Below, piece by piece: positions 27,082 to 36,349 of a stretch of 64,000 nucleotides of DNA. The stretch's first letter is position 1; every line of letters begins with the position of its first letter. This DNA is from Poindextera sp963706385 (GTDB taxonomy: Bacteria; Pseudomonadota; Alphaproteobacteria; Caulobacterales; Caulobacteraceae): the NCBI GenBank assembly GCA_963706385.1, contig OY970153.1, positions 1,054,001 through 1,118,000 of the forward strand, given 5' to 3'. The translations under genes were made by a program, and so were the position numbers. Under the pieces are notes generated by a model, which saw only the letters and a list, made by a program, of their open reading frames with translations, did not search any database and was not told the origin of the DNA.

Positions 27082-27271
27082 AGCGTGTTGACTTTAGGTT
27101 GATACAAGAATCTCCACCGCTCCTCCCGGCGAATGCCGGGACCCAGATCGTAAAACGGAAGCGCTACATTCAAGACAACACGGGTGGGTCAGCGCCCTTT
27201 GATCTGGATCCCGGCATTCGCCGGGAGGAGCGGAGTAATATCGTAATTCAATTTGAACTCATCTCGCTCTT
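27079..27271. repeat. Family A palindromic element, copy 1 (MITE-like)
   Basis: A gene-less element of about 190 bp with imperfect terminal inverted repeats (GAGCGTGTTGACTTTAG on the left; right end reads GAGCGAGATGAGTTCAAA in reverse) and two large inner inverted arms (27111-27149 and about 27200-27235) built on TCCCGGCGAATGCCGGGA. The central segment between the arms (GTAAA...CATTCAAGAC...ACACG) is also conserved in copy 2 at 60466-60643. The right end covers the last codons of the SMP-30 gene. Confidence 0.85.
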
Positions 27272-28117
27272 GAGCGCCACCCGCGCCGGGTGCAGCCGCT
27301 GGCCCGGGACCTTGACGCGGGTCTGGAACACCGCCCCGCAGTTCTCGTGCGGCCCACCCTCGGAGCCGGTGACGACATAGAGGTCGCGCAGGTCGTCGCC
27401 GCCGAAGCAGAGGCTGGTCACCATCGGCAGCGGAACCGCCAGATCCATGCGGTGGGTTCCGTCGGGCTCGAACACCGCGACCCGGCCGCCGTGCGCATCC
27501 GCCACCCAGACCGACCCGTCGCTCGCCACCTTCAGCCCGTCCGGAGCGCCGATCTTGTCCAGGGAGGCGAACACCCGCCAGGGTCCGACCGAGCCGCCCG
27601 GCCCCACGTCATAGACGCGCACGCCGGCGCCGCGGGTGTCCGAATGATAAAGACGGGTCCCATCCGGCGAGAAGCCGAGCCCATTGCTGAGCATCACCCC
27701 TTCGGAGAGGATCTGCGCGGTCCCGTCGAGGCCGATCCTGACCAGATGGCCCGGTTTCGGCGCCTCGCCTCCGAACACCCGGAAGGCCAGCGATCCGACG
27801 TAGATCCGCCCGGCCCGGTCGGTGGTCAGGTCGTTGAAGCCGATCGCGCCGGGGACCTTGTCTGGCGTCAGCAATATCTCGCCGGGCCGCTCGTCGAGCG
27901 AGACGAAGGCGATGTCGCGTCCGCCCATGACCAGGCCGCCCGAGGCGTGCAGCGCCATGCCGCCGACCCCGCGCCGCTTGGGCAGCGCCAGCGACACCTT
28001 CCCGTCGAGGCCCAAGCGATGGATCCCGCCGTTCGGCACGTCGCTGAAATAGAGGCCCTGCTCGTCGTCCCAGACCGGGGCTTCGATCAGGCCGTAGCCG
28101 CTCGCCAGTTTCCGCAT
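27248..28117 (-). CDS. SMP-30/gluconolactonase-type beta-propeller protein
   Basis: 289 residues from ATG 28117 (MRKLASGYGLIEAPVWDDEQGLYFSDVPNGGIHRL). The EAPVWD start (Glu metal ligand), GFNDLTTDRAGRIYVGSL (Asn/Asp) and GLGFSPDGTRLYHSDTRGAGVRVYD (Asn/Asp) are the metal-site segments of the six-bladed propeller. Members hydrolyse sugar lactones or related esters; the substrate is not known. An upstream extension to 28183 runs into repeat-like DNA and was not used. The last codons (SEMSSN) and the stop lie inside the family A element. Confidence 0.85.
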   Translation of the reverse strand: MRKLASGYGLIEAPVWDDEQGLYFSDVPNGGIHRLGLDGKVSLALPKRRGVGGMALHASGGLVMGGRDIAFVSLDERPGEILLTPDKVPGAIGFNDLTTDRAGRIYVGSLAFRVFGGEAPKPGHLVRIGLDGTAQILSEGVMLSNGLGFSPDGTRLYHSDTRGAGVRVYDVGPGGSVGPWRVFASLDKIGAPDGLKVASDGSVWVADAHGGRVAVFEPDGTHRMDLAVPLPMVTSLCFGGDDLRDLYVVTGSEGGPHENCGAVFQTRVKVPGQRLHPARVALKSEMSSN

Positions 28118-28188
28118 CGGTCGCCTCGCTCCGCGAAGGGTCGTCGAGGGGCCATCTATCCGGGAGCGGAGGCGGTCACGCAAGCAAA

Positions 28189-28213
28189 CCCTTCTCCCCT
28201 TGCGGGAGAAGGG
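28189..28213 (-). terminator. Hairpin downstream of ligA (family B half-site)
   Basis: CCCTTCTCCC and GGGAGAAGGG form a perfect 10-bp stem with a five-base loop, 13 bp past the ligA stop. The same hairpin heads every family B repeat (42128, 42197, 42679). There is no clear T-run, so termination is a guess; it may simply be a repeat fragment. Confidence 0.45.
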
Positions 28214-28226
28214 CGTTACGCCACCC

Positions 28227-30320
28227 TCAGGCGCCGACCAGCGCCAGCCACTCGTCCTCGCTTAGCACCTGGACGCCGAGGTCGCTCGCGGTCTTCAGCT
28301 TCGATCCCGCGCCCGGTCCGGCGACCACGATGTCGGTCTTCCGGGACACCGAGGAGGCGACCTTGGCGCCCAGCGCTTCGGCCTGGGCCTTGGCCTCGTC
28401 GCGGGTCATGCGCTCCAGCGCGCCGGTGAACACCACGGTCTTGCCGGCCACCGCGGTGTCGGTCTTGGGCGCGGCGGCGTCCTCGATTCGAAGTTGGGCG
28501 ACGAGGTTCTGCACGATGCGGCGATTGTGGTCCTCGGCGAAATAGGCCGCCGCCGCTTCGATCACCGCCTCGCCGATCTGGTCCAGCGCGTCCAGCTCCG
28601 CCATCGCCTCGTCCTCGCGCCCGGCGACCTTGTCCATCGCCGCAAGGAAGGCCCGGGCCGAGCCGTAGCCCCGCGCCAGCGTCACCGCCGTGCTCTCGCC
28701 GATGTGCCGGACGCCCAGCCCATAGATGAACCGGTCGAGCGGAATGCGCCGCCGCGCCTCGATCGCGGCGAACAGGTTTCCGACGCTGGTCTCGCCCCAG
28801 CCCTCGCGGTCCTTCAGCTTCTTCAGCGAGGCCCGGTCGCGTTCCTCCAGGGCGAAGATGTCGGCGGGCTCGCGGATCAGACCGTCGTCGAAGAACGCCT
28901 GGAGCTGCTTTTCGCCCAGCCCCTCGATGTCGAAGGCGCGGCGGGAGACGAAGTGCTTGAGGTGTTCGATGTGTTGGAACGGGCAGGCGAATTCGCCGGT
29001 GCAGCGGCGCACCACGGTCTCGGCCCCGCCGGTGGTGGTCTCGCGCGCCAGCGGCGTCTTCAGCGGGCAGGGACAACGGGTCGGGAAGACATAGGGCTTG
29101 GCGCCCTTGCGCCGTTCGTCCAGCACCGGGCCGACGATCTGGGGGATGACGTCGCCGGCGCGCTGGACGATCACCGTATCGCCGATGCGCACGTCGAGCC
29201 GCGCGATCTCGTCGGCGTTGTGCAAGGTGGCGTTCTCAACCACCACCCCGCCCACGGTCACCGGGGCCAGCCGCGCGACCGGCGTGACCGCGCCGGTGCG
29301 GCCGACCTGGATGTCGATCGCCTTGAGAATCGTCCTGGCCCGCTGGGCGGGGAACTTGCGCGCGATGGCCCAGCGCGGGGAGCGCGAGACGAAGCCGAGC
29401 CGGCCCTGCCAGTCCAGCCGGTCGACCTTGTAGACCACCCCGTCGATGTCGAAGGTCAGGCGCGGACGCAGGGCCTCCATCGCCGCATAGGCCTCGATCA
29501 GGCCCTCCGCTCCCTCCACCCGTCTCGCCTGCGGCGTGACGTGGAAGCCCCAGGCCCTCAGCGCCGCCAACGCCTCCCACTGGCTCTTCGCGAACGGGGC
29601 GCTGACCAGGCCCCAGGCGTAGGCGAAGAAGCGCAGCGCCCGCCCCGCGGTGACGCCGGGGTCGATCTGGCGCAGCGAGCCGGAGGCGGCGTTGCGCGGG
29701 TTGGCGTAGGTGCGCCCGCCCGAGACCTGGGCCGCCGCGTTCAGCGCCGCGAAGTCCTCATGCCCCAGATAGACCTCGCCGCGGACCTCGATCACCTCGG
29801 GCCAGCCCGATCCCTTCAGGCGATGGGGAATCTCCTTCACCGTGCGCAGGTTCTCGGTGACGTCCTCGCCCACGCGCCCGTCGCCGCGGGTCGCGCCCCT
29901 GACCAGGACCCCGCGCTCGTAGCGCAACGAAGCCGACAGGCCGTCGATCTTTGGCTCGGCGGTGTAGACGATCGCTTCCTCGCCTAGCCTGAGGAACCGG
30001 CGCACCTTGGCGTCGAATTCCACCGCGTCCTCGTTGGAGAAGGCGTTGTCCAGCGACAGCATCGGCGTGCCGTGCTCGACTGGCGCGAAGGTCTCCGCCC
30101 GCGCGGCGCCGACCCGCAAGGAAGGGGAATTGTCGCGCACCAGGTGCGGGAAGCGGGCCTCGATCGCCGAATTGCGCCGCTTGAGCGCGTCGTACTCGGC
30201 GTCGGAGACGGTGGGCGCCTCCTGCTGATAATACCGCATGTCATGGCCGGTGATCTCGTCGGCCAGCCGGGCGAGTTCGGCCGCCGCCTCGGCCTCTGTC
30301 AGGTCGGCGATCGGTTTCAT
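28227..30320 (-). CDS. ligA: NAD-dependent DNA ligase LigA
   Basis: 697 residues. Domain Ia includes DITGHDMRYYQ (NMN site), followed by the adenylation domain with AEPKIDGLSASLRYERG (active Lys near 121) and RGDGRVGEDVTENLRTVKEIP. Then come an OB fold, a four-Cys zinc region (CPCP, CTGEFACP), helix-hairpin-helix repeats (AFDIEGLGEKQL, YGLGVRHIGESTA) and a C-terminal BRCT domain (KTVVFTGALERMTRDEAK). It seals nicks in replication and repair. It follows recN with a 421-bp repeat-rich gap. Confidence 0.97.
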   Translation of the reverse strand: MKPIADLTEAEAAAELARLADEITGHDMRYYQQEAPTVSDAEYDALKRRNSAIEARFPHLVRDNSPSLRVGAARAETFAPVEHGTPMLSLDNAFSNEDAVEFDAKVRRFLRLGEEAIVYTAEPKIDGLSASLRYERGVLVRGATRGDGRVGEDVTENLRTVKEIPHRLKGSGWPEVIEVRGEVYLGHEDFAALNAAAQVSGGRTYANPRNAASGSLRQIDPGVTAGRALRFFAYAWGLVSAPFAKSQWEALAALRAWGFHVTPQARRVEGAEGLIEAYAAMEALRPRLTFDIDGVVYKVDRLDWQGRLGFVSRSPRWAIARKFPAQRARTILKAIDIQVGRTGAVTPVARLAPVTVGGVVVENATLHNADEIARLDVRIGDTVIVQRAGDVIPQIVGPVLDERRKGAKPYVFPTRCPCPLKTPLARETTTGGAETVVRRCTGEFACPFQHIEHLKHFVSRRAFDIEGLGEKQLQAFFDDGLIREPADIFALEERDRASLKKLKDREGWGETSVGNLFAAIEARRRIPLDRFIYGLGVRHIGESTAVTLARGYGSARAFLAAMDKVAGREDEAMAELDALDQIGEAVIEAAAAYFAEDHNRRIVQNLVAQLRIEDAAAPKTDTAVAGKTVVFTGALERMTRDEAKAQAEALGAKVASSVSRKTDIVVAGPGAGSKLKTASDLGVQVLSEDEWLALVGA

Positions 30321-30741
30321 GAAAAGAATCCGCTCATCCCCGCGAAAACGTTAAGCGATGCGGGTCTCGAACGGCGCGAGGCGAAGACCCTCTCCCAGAG
30401 GGAGAGGGAGGGGCCCGCGCCGAAGGCGTGGGAAGGTGAGGGGTTACCGCGCCAGCCTATTTCGCGCATTCTCCGCCGATGCGGCCCAATGCTCGAATCG
30501 CCCGTTCCCGCGCCCTGCGCGCCGCCTCCGCCGATGCGGACCTCGAACCGGCGAGGCGGTAACCCCTCACCTTCCCACCTTCGGTGGGCCCCTCCCTCTC
30601 CCTCTGGGAGAGGGGATCGAGCGCAAATGCGCTTCACTGTCTCGCGTTGGGCGACGGCGAGCGCGGCGGGCCTTGTGACGGGTGCATCCCTTGGCGCGCA
30701 GGCGGAGATGAGCGGATAAGAGAAGGACCGGGCTGCCGGCG
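30321..30741. other. Gene-free gap between ligA and recN, filled with repeats
   Basis: No credible gene. It holds a half family A palindrome in the ligA leader (CGCTCATCCCCGCGAA, 30331-30346), the inverted family B pair (30388-30450 and 30556-30615), and a short direct repeat CTCCGCCGATGCGG at 30471 and 30526. A longer imperfect direct repeat (GATGCGG...CTCGAAC...GCGAGGCG) occurs at about 30357 and 30533, one copy before each family B arm. A recN-ligA transcript would have to cross all of this. Confidence 0.7.
30388..30615. repeat. Family B inverted pair without a gene
   Basis: Left arm 30388-30450 and right arm 30556-30615 are inverted copies that share CCTCTCCCAGAGGGAGAGG, then GAGGGGCCC, a short variable stem, GGGAAGGTGAGGGG and TTACCGC. 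The layout is the same as in the arms flanking the DUF559 gene at 42 kb, but the 105 bp between the arms here hold no open frame of note. It looks like a deletion or non-autonomous derivative. Confidence 0.8.
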
Positions 30742-32439
30742 TCATGCGATCAGCGCCCGCGCCGCCGCCCGCGCCGCCTCGGTGATCTCGGCGCCGGACA
30801 GCATCCGGGCGATCTCCTCCTCTCGGGCCCTGGCCGAGAGGGTCTCGACCGCGGTGTGCGGCCTATCCCCCTCACCGGCCCTCACCACCCGCCAGTGGGC
30901 GTCGGCGCGCGCCGCCACCTGGGGCGAATGGGTGACCACCAGCACCTGCGCCTGGCCGGCCAAGCGCCTTAGCCGCAGGCCCACCGCGTCGGCCACCGCG
31001 CCGCCGACGCCCTGATCGACCTCGTCGAAGATCATCAGCGGCTGGGCTTGGTCGACGCGGCCGGCGAGCGCCGCCTTCAGCGCCAGGGCGAAGCGGGCCA
31101 GCTCGCCGCCCGAGGCGATCGCGCCCAGCCCGCCGAACGGCGCTCCGGGAATGGTCGAGACCTCGAATTCCACCCGGTCGGCGCCCACCGGACCGGCGCG
31201 ATCCGCCGGCAAAGGCTCGACCGCGACGCGGAAACGCGCCCTGTCCAGTTTCAGCGGGCCAAGTTCCGCCTCGACCGCCTTGGCCAGGCGGTCCCCGGCG
31301 GCGCGCCGCGCGATACCGAGCGCGCGAGCGGCGGCGAGATAGGTCTGATGCGCCGCAGTGGCTGCCGCTTCGGCGGCGGCCAGGGCTTCGTGCGAGGTCT
31401 CTGTCTCATGCAGGGCCTGGGCGAATCGCTGACGCGCGGCGGGCAGCTCGTCGACCGGCAGGTTCAGCTTGCGGGCCATGGCGCGCAGGGCGAACAGCCG
31501 CTCCTCGGCCTGTTCCAGCCGGTCCGGCTCGAAATCGAACGCCTCGGCCGCCGCGTCGATCGCCGCCAACGCCTCCTGCGCCTCGATGAGGGTGCGATCC
31601 ACCGCGCCCGCCGCATCGGCCAGCCGCCGCGCGGCCGGGGCGTCGGAGGCCACGCCCGCCTGCGCGGCCCGCTCGCCCGCCCGTTCCAGCGCCCGGAAGG
31701 CTTGGCCCAGCCGGCTCGACAGCCCATCGCCCAGATGCTCGCGGGCGGCGGCGATGTCGGCCAAGGTCTTTTCCGAGGCGCCGAGCAGCGCCCGTTCCTC
31801 CGCCAATGCTGTCTCCTCACCGACCCGGGGATCGAGCCGGTCGAGCTCGCCCAGCCTCAAGGTGATCTCCTCGATGTCCGCGGCGGCGCGCTGGGATTGC
31901 TCGCGCAGGCCCTCCGCCCGCTCGCGCGCCGCCCGCCAGGCGCTCCAGGCGTCCATGCAGGCCCCCACCTCCTGGGTGAGCCCCCCGAAGGCGTCCAGCA
32001 ACGGGCGATGGGTGCGCGCGTCCAGCAGACCGACGGTCTCGTGCTGGCCATGCACCTCCAGCAGCATGCCGCCCAGGTCGCGCAGCACGCCCACGCTGGT
32101 CGCCTGATCGTTGACGAAGGCGCGCGAGCGGCCATCGGCGCCGAGCTGGCGGCGCAGCACCAGATCTTCGTCCGGAGCCCCGCCCAGGCCCTTGTCCTCC
32201 AGATAAGCCCAGACCGGATGGTCGACGCCCAGCGCGAAGATCGCCGTCGCCTGGGCCTGGGCCGCGCCGCGCCTGACTAGGCCCGCGTCGGCCCGCGCGC
32301 CGGTGGCCAGCCCCAAGGCATCGAGGATGATCGACTTGCCGGCTCCGGTCTCGCCGGTCAGCGCCGTCAGACCCGGACCGAAGGCGAGGTCCAGGGTCTC
32401 GATCAACACCACGTCGCGAATGGCCAGCCCGATCAGCAT
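30742..32439 (-). CDS. recN: DNA repair protein RecN
   Basis: 565 residues of SMC-like design. Walker A GETGAGKSIILDALGL (about 30-45) is at the N-terminus, with two coiled-coil stretches in the middle rich in Ala/Glu/Arg, and C-terminal signature IASGGELARFALALKAAL and Walker B PLMIFDEVDQGVGG. RecN acts early in double-strand break repair. It follows bamD by 50 bp on the same strand. Confidence 0.95.
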   Translation of the reverse strand: MLIGLAIRDVVLIETLDLAFGPGLTALTGETGAGKSIILDALGLATGARADAGLVRRGAAQAQATAIFALGVDHPVWAYLEDKGLGGAPDEDLVLRRQLGADGRSRAFVNDQATSVGVLRDLGGMLLEVHGQHETVGLLDARTHRPLLDAFGGLTQEVGACMDAWSAWRAARERAEGLREQSQRAAADIEEITLRLGELDRLDPRVGEETALAEERALLGASEKTLADIAAAREHLGDGLSSRLGQAFRALERAGERAAQAGVASDAPAARRLADAAGAVDRTLIEAQEALAAIDAAAEAFDFEPDRLEQAEERLFALRAMARKLNLPVDELPAARQRFAQALHETETSHEALAAAEAAATAAHQTYLAAARALGIARRAAGDRLAKAVEAELGPLKLDRARFRVAVEPLPADRAGPVGADRVEFEVSTIPGAPFGGLGAIASGGELARFALALKAALAGRVDQAQPLMIFDEVDQGVGGAVADAVGLRLRRLAGQAQVLVVTHSPQVAARADAHWRVVRAGEGDRPHTAVETLSARAREEEIARMLSGAEITEAARAAARALIA

Positions 32440-32489
32440 GGCGCGAGGATCGCCGGGAATCCCGTTCCGCTCAACCGCGGCGAAACAAT

Positions 32490-33557
32490 TCAGTTGGCCG
32501 GCGCCGTCGAACTCGCGGGCGGGGCGGAGGAGTCCGACGACGGGACCGCCTCCTTGCCGAACGAGGGCAGATGCAGCCAGCCCTTCTGACGTGGTTTTTC
32601 CGGCGCGGGAGCTTCGTTGGCCGGACTTTCGGGCCGCGTTAGCGCATTGCCCGGCGTTGTGGTGGCGGAGTCAGCGGGCGGCGGGGGCGCGGAGCCGTGG
32701 GCGGACTTCAGGCTGAGCAGGTGGGCGGCGCGATGGAAGAAGCCATGCGCGGGCTTTGGCTCGACCTCCGGCCGCAGACCCCTTTCCGTCATCAGCTTGT
32801 AGGCGTCGGCATACCAGATATCGCCGGGGAAGTTGTAGCCGAGCACGGCGGCGTTGCGCTTGGCCTCATCGACCACGCCGAGGGTCAGATAGGCTTCAAC
32901 CAGGCGATAGAGCGCCTCGGGCGCGTCGCTGGTGGTCTGGTATCTGTCGATCACCGTCTTAAACCGGCCGATCGCCGCGAGGATGTCGCCGCGGCGCAGG
33001 TAGAAGCGGCCAACCGACATCTCCTTGCCGGCGAGCTGGTCGTTGATCATGTCGATCTTCAGCCGGGCGTCTTGAGCGTATTCGGTCTTGGGATAGCGAC
33101 GAGCGACCTCGCGCATGGCCGAAAGCGCCTGGCCGGTCGCCGCCTGATCACGACCGACGTCGATGATCTGCTCGAAATAGCATTCGGCCTTCAGATAGTA
33201 GGCGTAGGCGGTCGAGGCGTTGCCCGGATAGAGCTCGATGAACCGGTTTGCGTCGGTGATGGCCTCATCATACTGGTTGGCCTCGTAATGGGCGTAGGCC
33301 TGCATCATGATCGCCCTACGCGACCACTCCGAATAGGGATGCTGGCGCTCCACCGCCTTGAAGTAGGCGATGCCGTCGCTCCACTGGTGGCGATCCAGCC
33401 GCGCGGCGCCAGCGGCGTAAAGCTGATCGACGGGACTCTCGGCGTAGGTCTCTTCCGTCGCCTTCTTGTGACGAAGCAGCGAGCAGCCTGACAGCAGGAC
33501 CGCACACGCCAGCGCGGCGAAGACAACCGGCGAGCGGACCCGGAAATTAGCAAGCAC
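32490..33557 (-). CDS. bamD: Outer membrane assembly lipoprotein BamD
   Basis: 355 residues. A lipoprotein signal ends LLSGC (Cys 25). TPR-like repeats from about 45 to 255 show YFKAVERQHPYSEWSRRAIMMQAYAHYE, FIELYPGN and YLRRGDILAAIGRFKTVIDRYQTT, all typical of BamD. The last 100 residues are a Pro/Ala/Ser-rich tail absent from shorter family members. The start is GTG with GAGGTGG upstream. BamD works with BamA in folding outer membrane proteins. Confidence 0.93.
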   Translation of the reverse strand: MLANFRVRSPVVFAALACAVLLSGCSLLRHKKATEETYAESPVDQLYAAGAARLDRHQWSDGIAYFKAVERQHPYSEWSRRAIMMQAYAHYEANQYDEAITDANRFIELYPGNASTAYAYYLKAECYFEQIIDVGRDQAATGQALSAMREVARRYPKTEYAQDARLKIDMINDQLAGKEMSVGRFYLRRGDILAAIGRFKTVIDRYQTTSDAPEALYRLVEAYLTLGVVDEAKRNAAVLGYNFPGDIWYADAYKLMTERGLRPEVEPKPAHGFFHRAAHLLSLKSAHGSAPPPPADSATTTPGNALTRPESPANEAPAPEKPRQKGWLHLPSFGKEAVPSSDSSAPPASSTAPAN

Positions 33558-33681
33558 GGACGACCACCTCGAACAAGACGCCCCCGCGCCAGGAATGGAT
33601 CGATGACCCGTCGGCTTCTACACTACGCCGTGCACAGCGCAAACGGCGTCACGCTGCACGGCGCGGACGCGCGCGAGGCGG

Positions 33682-34578
33682 TCAGACCGCCTGGGCGTAA
33701 GGCTCGGCCAGGGTGCGCCAGCGCCAAGCCCGCGGCCGGTCCAGCACCGCGCGCACCAGCGCATTGTTGATCCCGTGCCCGGCGTAGCGGCCTTCGAACC
33801 GGCCGAGCAACGGCGCGCCCAGCAGGCTGAGATCGCCGACCGCGTCCAGCGCCTTGTGACGCACGAACTCGTCGGGCCAGCGCAGGCCCTCCGGATTGAG
33901 CACCCGATCGACGTCGATCACCACCACGTTCTCCATCGATCCGCCGCGCGCCAGGCCGATACGGCGCAGGGCCTCGACGTCCTGGATGAAGCCGAAGGTG
34001 CGAGCCGGCGCCAGTTCGGCGCAGAAGGCGGATTCATCGACCGCCAGATCGATTGTCTGCCGGCCAATGGCCTGGCTGGGAAAGTCGATTTCGAACGCCA
34101 GCTCGAACCGGTTCGCCGGCGTCAGGGCCGCGCGCTTGTCGCCCTCGACAACCTCGATGGTCTCAAGGATTTCGATCCAGCGCCGCGGCGCGTCCTGACC
34201 CCGCCGGCCCGCTTGATCAAGCAATTGAACGAAGGGCGCGGCCGAACCGTCCATGATCGGCGTCTCGGGCCCGTCGAGTTCGACGCTCGCATTGTCGATC
34301 CCCAGCGCCCAAAGGCTAGCGGCCAGATGCTCGATGGTCGCAACGGTGACGCCGGAAGCGTTGCCGATCACCGTCTCCATCCGCGTTTCGACCACCGCCT
34401 CGCCGCGAGCCGGCACGCGATTGTCGCGGTCATCAACGTCGGTTCGCACAAACACGATCCCGGTGTCGGGCGCGGCCGGCCGGATCGACAAACGCACCCG
34501 CTGGCCGGTGTGAACACCAACGCCGGCGATGATCGCCGGCGCGGCCAAGGTGTGCTGAAAAGCAGCGGCTGGCGTCAA
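33682..34578 (-). CDS. lpxC: UDP-3-O-acyl-N-acetylglucosamine deacetylase LpxC
   Basis: 298 residues, the first committed step of lipid A synthesis. Zinc ligands are in TIEHLAASLWALGIDN (His near 82) and EFVRHKALDAVGDL (His and Asp near 240), and the catalytic Glu precedes the first His. HTGQRVRLSIRPA and the FGFIQD loop are also family marks. It lies just downstream of ftsZ, as in many proteobacteria. Confidence 0.96.
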   Translation of the reverse strand: MTPAAAFQHTLAAPAIIAGVGVHTGQRVRLSIRPAAPDTGIVFVRTDVDDRDNRVPARGEAVVETRMETVIGNASGVTVATIEHLAASLWALGIDNASVELDGPETPIMDGSAAPFVQLLDQAGRRGQDAPRRWIEILETIEVVEGDKRAALTPANRFELAFEIDFPSQAIGRQTIDLAVDESAFCAELAPARTFGFIQDVEALRRIGLARGGSMENVVVIDVDRVLNPEGLRWPDEFVRHKALDAVGDLSLLGAPLLGRFEGRYAGHGINNALVRAVLDRPRAWRWRTLAEPYAQAV

Positions 34579-34641
34579 GCAACGAACCTTCCGAAACCTG
34601 GCCGGGAACCCGCCGCCAGAAGTCCACGCTAGGCCTTAGAA

Positions 34642-34662
34642 GTTGCGCCGCACTGCGGCAAC
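34642..34662 (-). terminator. Possible hairpin between ftsZ and lpxC
   Basis: GTTGCCGCA and TGCGGC-GCAAC pair with one bulged base, about 50 bp past the ftsZ stop and 64 bp before lpxC. There is only a short T-rich tail (TTCTAAG). It might attenuate read-through, but this is weak. Confidence 0.3.
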
Positions 34663-34711
34663 ACAACTCCTGTTTCGGAATGTTTCCACCATTAGCCGTT
34701 GAAAATAAACA

Positions 34712-36256
34712 TTAATTAGCAAGCCGCCTGAGGAAGGACGGAATCTCCAAATCCTCGACCGCATCGGCCTGCGCCTCGGATTCCGGCGCGGCCGTTTGCT
34801 GCGCGGCCACCGCTGCGGCCCTGGCCTCCAGCACCGGAGTCGGATCATTTCGATAGTCGCGCAACGGAGGCGGCGTTTCCTGACGGGGGCGCCCACCTCC
34901 AAACAGGCTGAGCCATCCGCCCTTGCCGTGCTGACGACGCTGGCCCGCGGCCAGCAACCGCTCGTCAAACAGGGAAGCCTCGTCGCCCTCCGCCTCGACT
35001 TGTTCCGACTTGACGAGCGCCGGGACTTCATCGGCCTCGTCCTGGCTGACCGCCTCGTCAACGAGCGTCGGATCGGCCCAGGCGGCGATTCGCGTCTCGA
35101 CGGTCTCGATGTCGGCCTGTTCGGGATAGACCGAGGGCTGCGCCGCGAAGTCCGGTTCGACCACTTGGTCCTGATCGCCGAGCTGGACAGGGTCCGGCTT
35201 TGACTGAGTTTGCGGCGCGATGTCCTTGACCATCACCGACTGGGCCGCAGTGGCCGCGCGCGGAGACTTAGGTTCGATCGCGGCGATCGACTGGCCGTCC
35301 ATGCCGGTGGCCACCACCGAAACGCGAATCTTGCCGTCGAGCGCCGGATCGAACGCCGCGCCGAAGATGATGTTAGCTTCCGGATCGACCTGCTCGGAGA
35401 TGGCGTTGGCCGCCTCGTCGACTTCCAGGAGGGTCATGTCCAGACCGCCGGTGACGTTGACCAGCACCGCCTTGGCGCCCTTCAGCGAGACCTCGTCCAG
35501 CAGCGGATTGGCGATGGCGTTCTGGGAAGCCATCAGCGCGCGGTCCTCGCCGGTCGCCTCGCCGGTGCCCATCATCGCCTTGCCCATCTCGGTCATCACC
35601 GTGCGTACGTCGGCGAAGTCGAGGTTGATCAGACCCGGCAACACCATTAGGTCGGTGATTGAGCGGACGCCCGAATGCAGCACCTGGTCGGCCATGCCGA
35701 ACGCCTCGGCGAAGGTGGTGCGCTCGTTGGCGACGCGAAACAGGTTCTGGTTCGGAATCACGATCAGGGTGTCGACGTAGCGCTGCAGTTCGGCGATGCC
35801 CGCGTCGGCCAACCGCATGCGGTGGCGACCCTCGAAAGTGAACGGCTTGGTGACCACGCCCACCGTCAGGATGCCGCGCTCGCGAGCGGTCTTGGCGATG
35901 ATCGGCGCCGCGCCGGTGCCGGTGCCTCCGCCCATGCCGGCGGTGATGAACACCATGTGCGCGCCGTCGAGGTGTTCGCCGATCTCCAGGCCGCTCTCCT
36001 CGGCCGCCGACATGCCGATCTCGGGATGGGCGCCGGCGCCTAGGCCTTGCGTGACCGTCACACCGAGCTGGATGCGCCGGTCGGTCTTGGAGAAGGCCAG
36101 TTGCTGGGCGTCGGTATTGGCGACAACGAACTCGACTCCCTCGAGACCGGCCTCGATCATGTTGTTGACGGCGTTGCCCCCAGCGCCGCCTACCCCAAAC
36201 ACGACGATACGCGGCTTCAAATCGGTCGTACGCGGCGCGGAAAGATGTATAGCCAT
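34712..36256 (-). CDS. ftsZ: Cell division GTPase FtsZ
   Basis: 514 residues. The GTPase domain (1-320) has GVGGAGGNAVNNM, the tubulin signature GGGTGTGAAP near 110 and NLDFADVRTVM (T7 loop). A linker of about 180 residues, rich in Glu, Gln and Asp, precedes the tail EIPSFLRRLAN that binds FtsA and other partners. The long linker is a Caulobacteraceae trait. The upstream 396-bp gap holds a perfect CtrA box and four GANTC sites, consistent with cell-cycle control. Confidence 0.98.
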   Translation of the reverse strand: MAIHLSAPRTTDLKPRIVVFGVGGAGGNAVNNMIEAGLEGVEFVVANTDAQQLAFSKTDRRIQLGVTVTQGLGAGAHPEIGMSAAEESGLEIGEHLDGAHMVFITAGMGGGTGTGAAPIIAKTARERGILTVGVVTKPFTFEGRHRMRLADAGIAELQRYVDTLIVIPNQNLFRVANERTTFAEAFGMADQVLHSGVRSITDLMVLPGLINLDFADVRTVMTEMGKAMMGTGEATGEDRALMASQNAIANPLLDEVSLKGAKAVLVNVTGGLDMTLLEVDEAANAISEQVDPEANIIFGAAFDPALDGKIRVSVVATGMDGQSIAAIEPKSPRAATAAQSVMVKDIAPQTQSKPDPVQLGDQDQVVEPDFAAQPSVYPEQADIETVETRIAAWADPTLVDEAVSQDEADEVPALVKSEQVEAEGDEASLFDERLLAAGQRRQHGKGGWLSLFGGGRPRQETPPPLRDYRNDPTPVLEARAAAVAAQQTAAPESEAQADAVEDLEIPSFLRRLAN

Positions 36257-36349
36257 GGGACCCCTACGTCCTTGATCCGCATTTCCGAAAGCCAGCGACC
36301 CGCCCGCCAGGCTCCTCCGCGGATTAGATTAACTGAACGCCCACCATCG

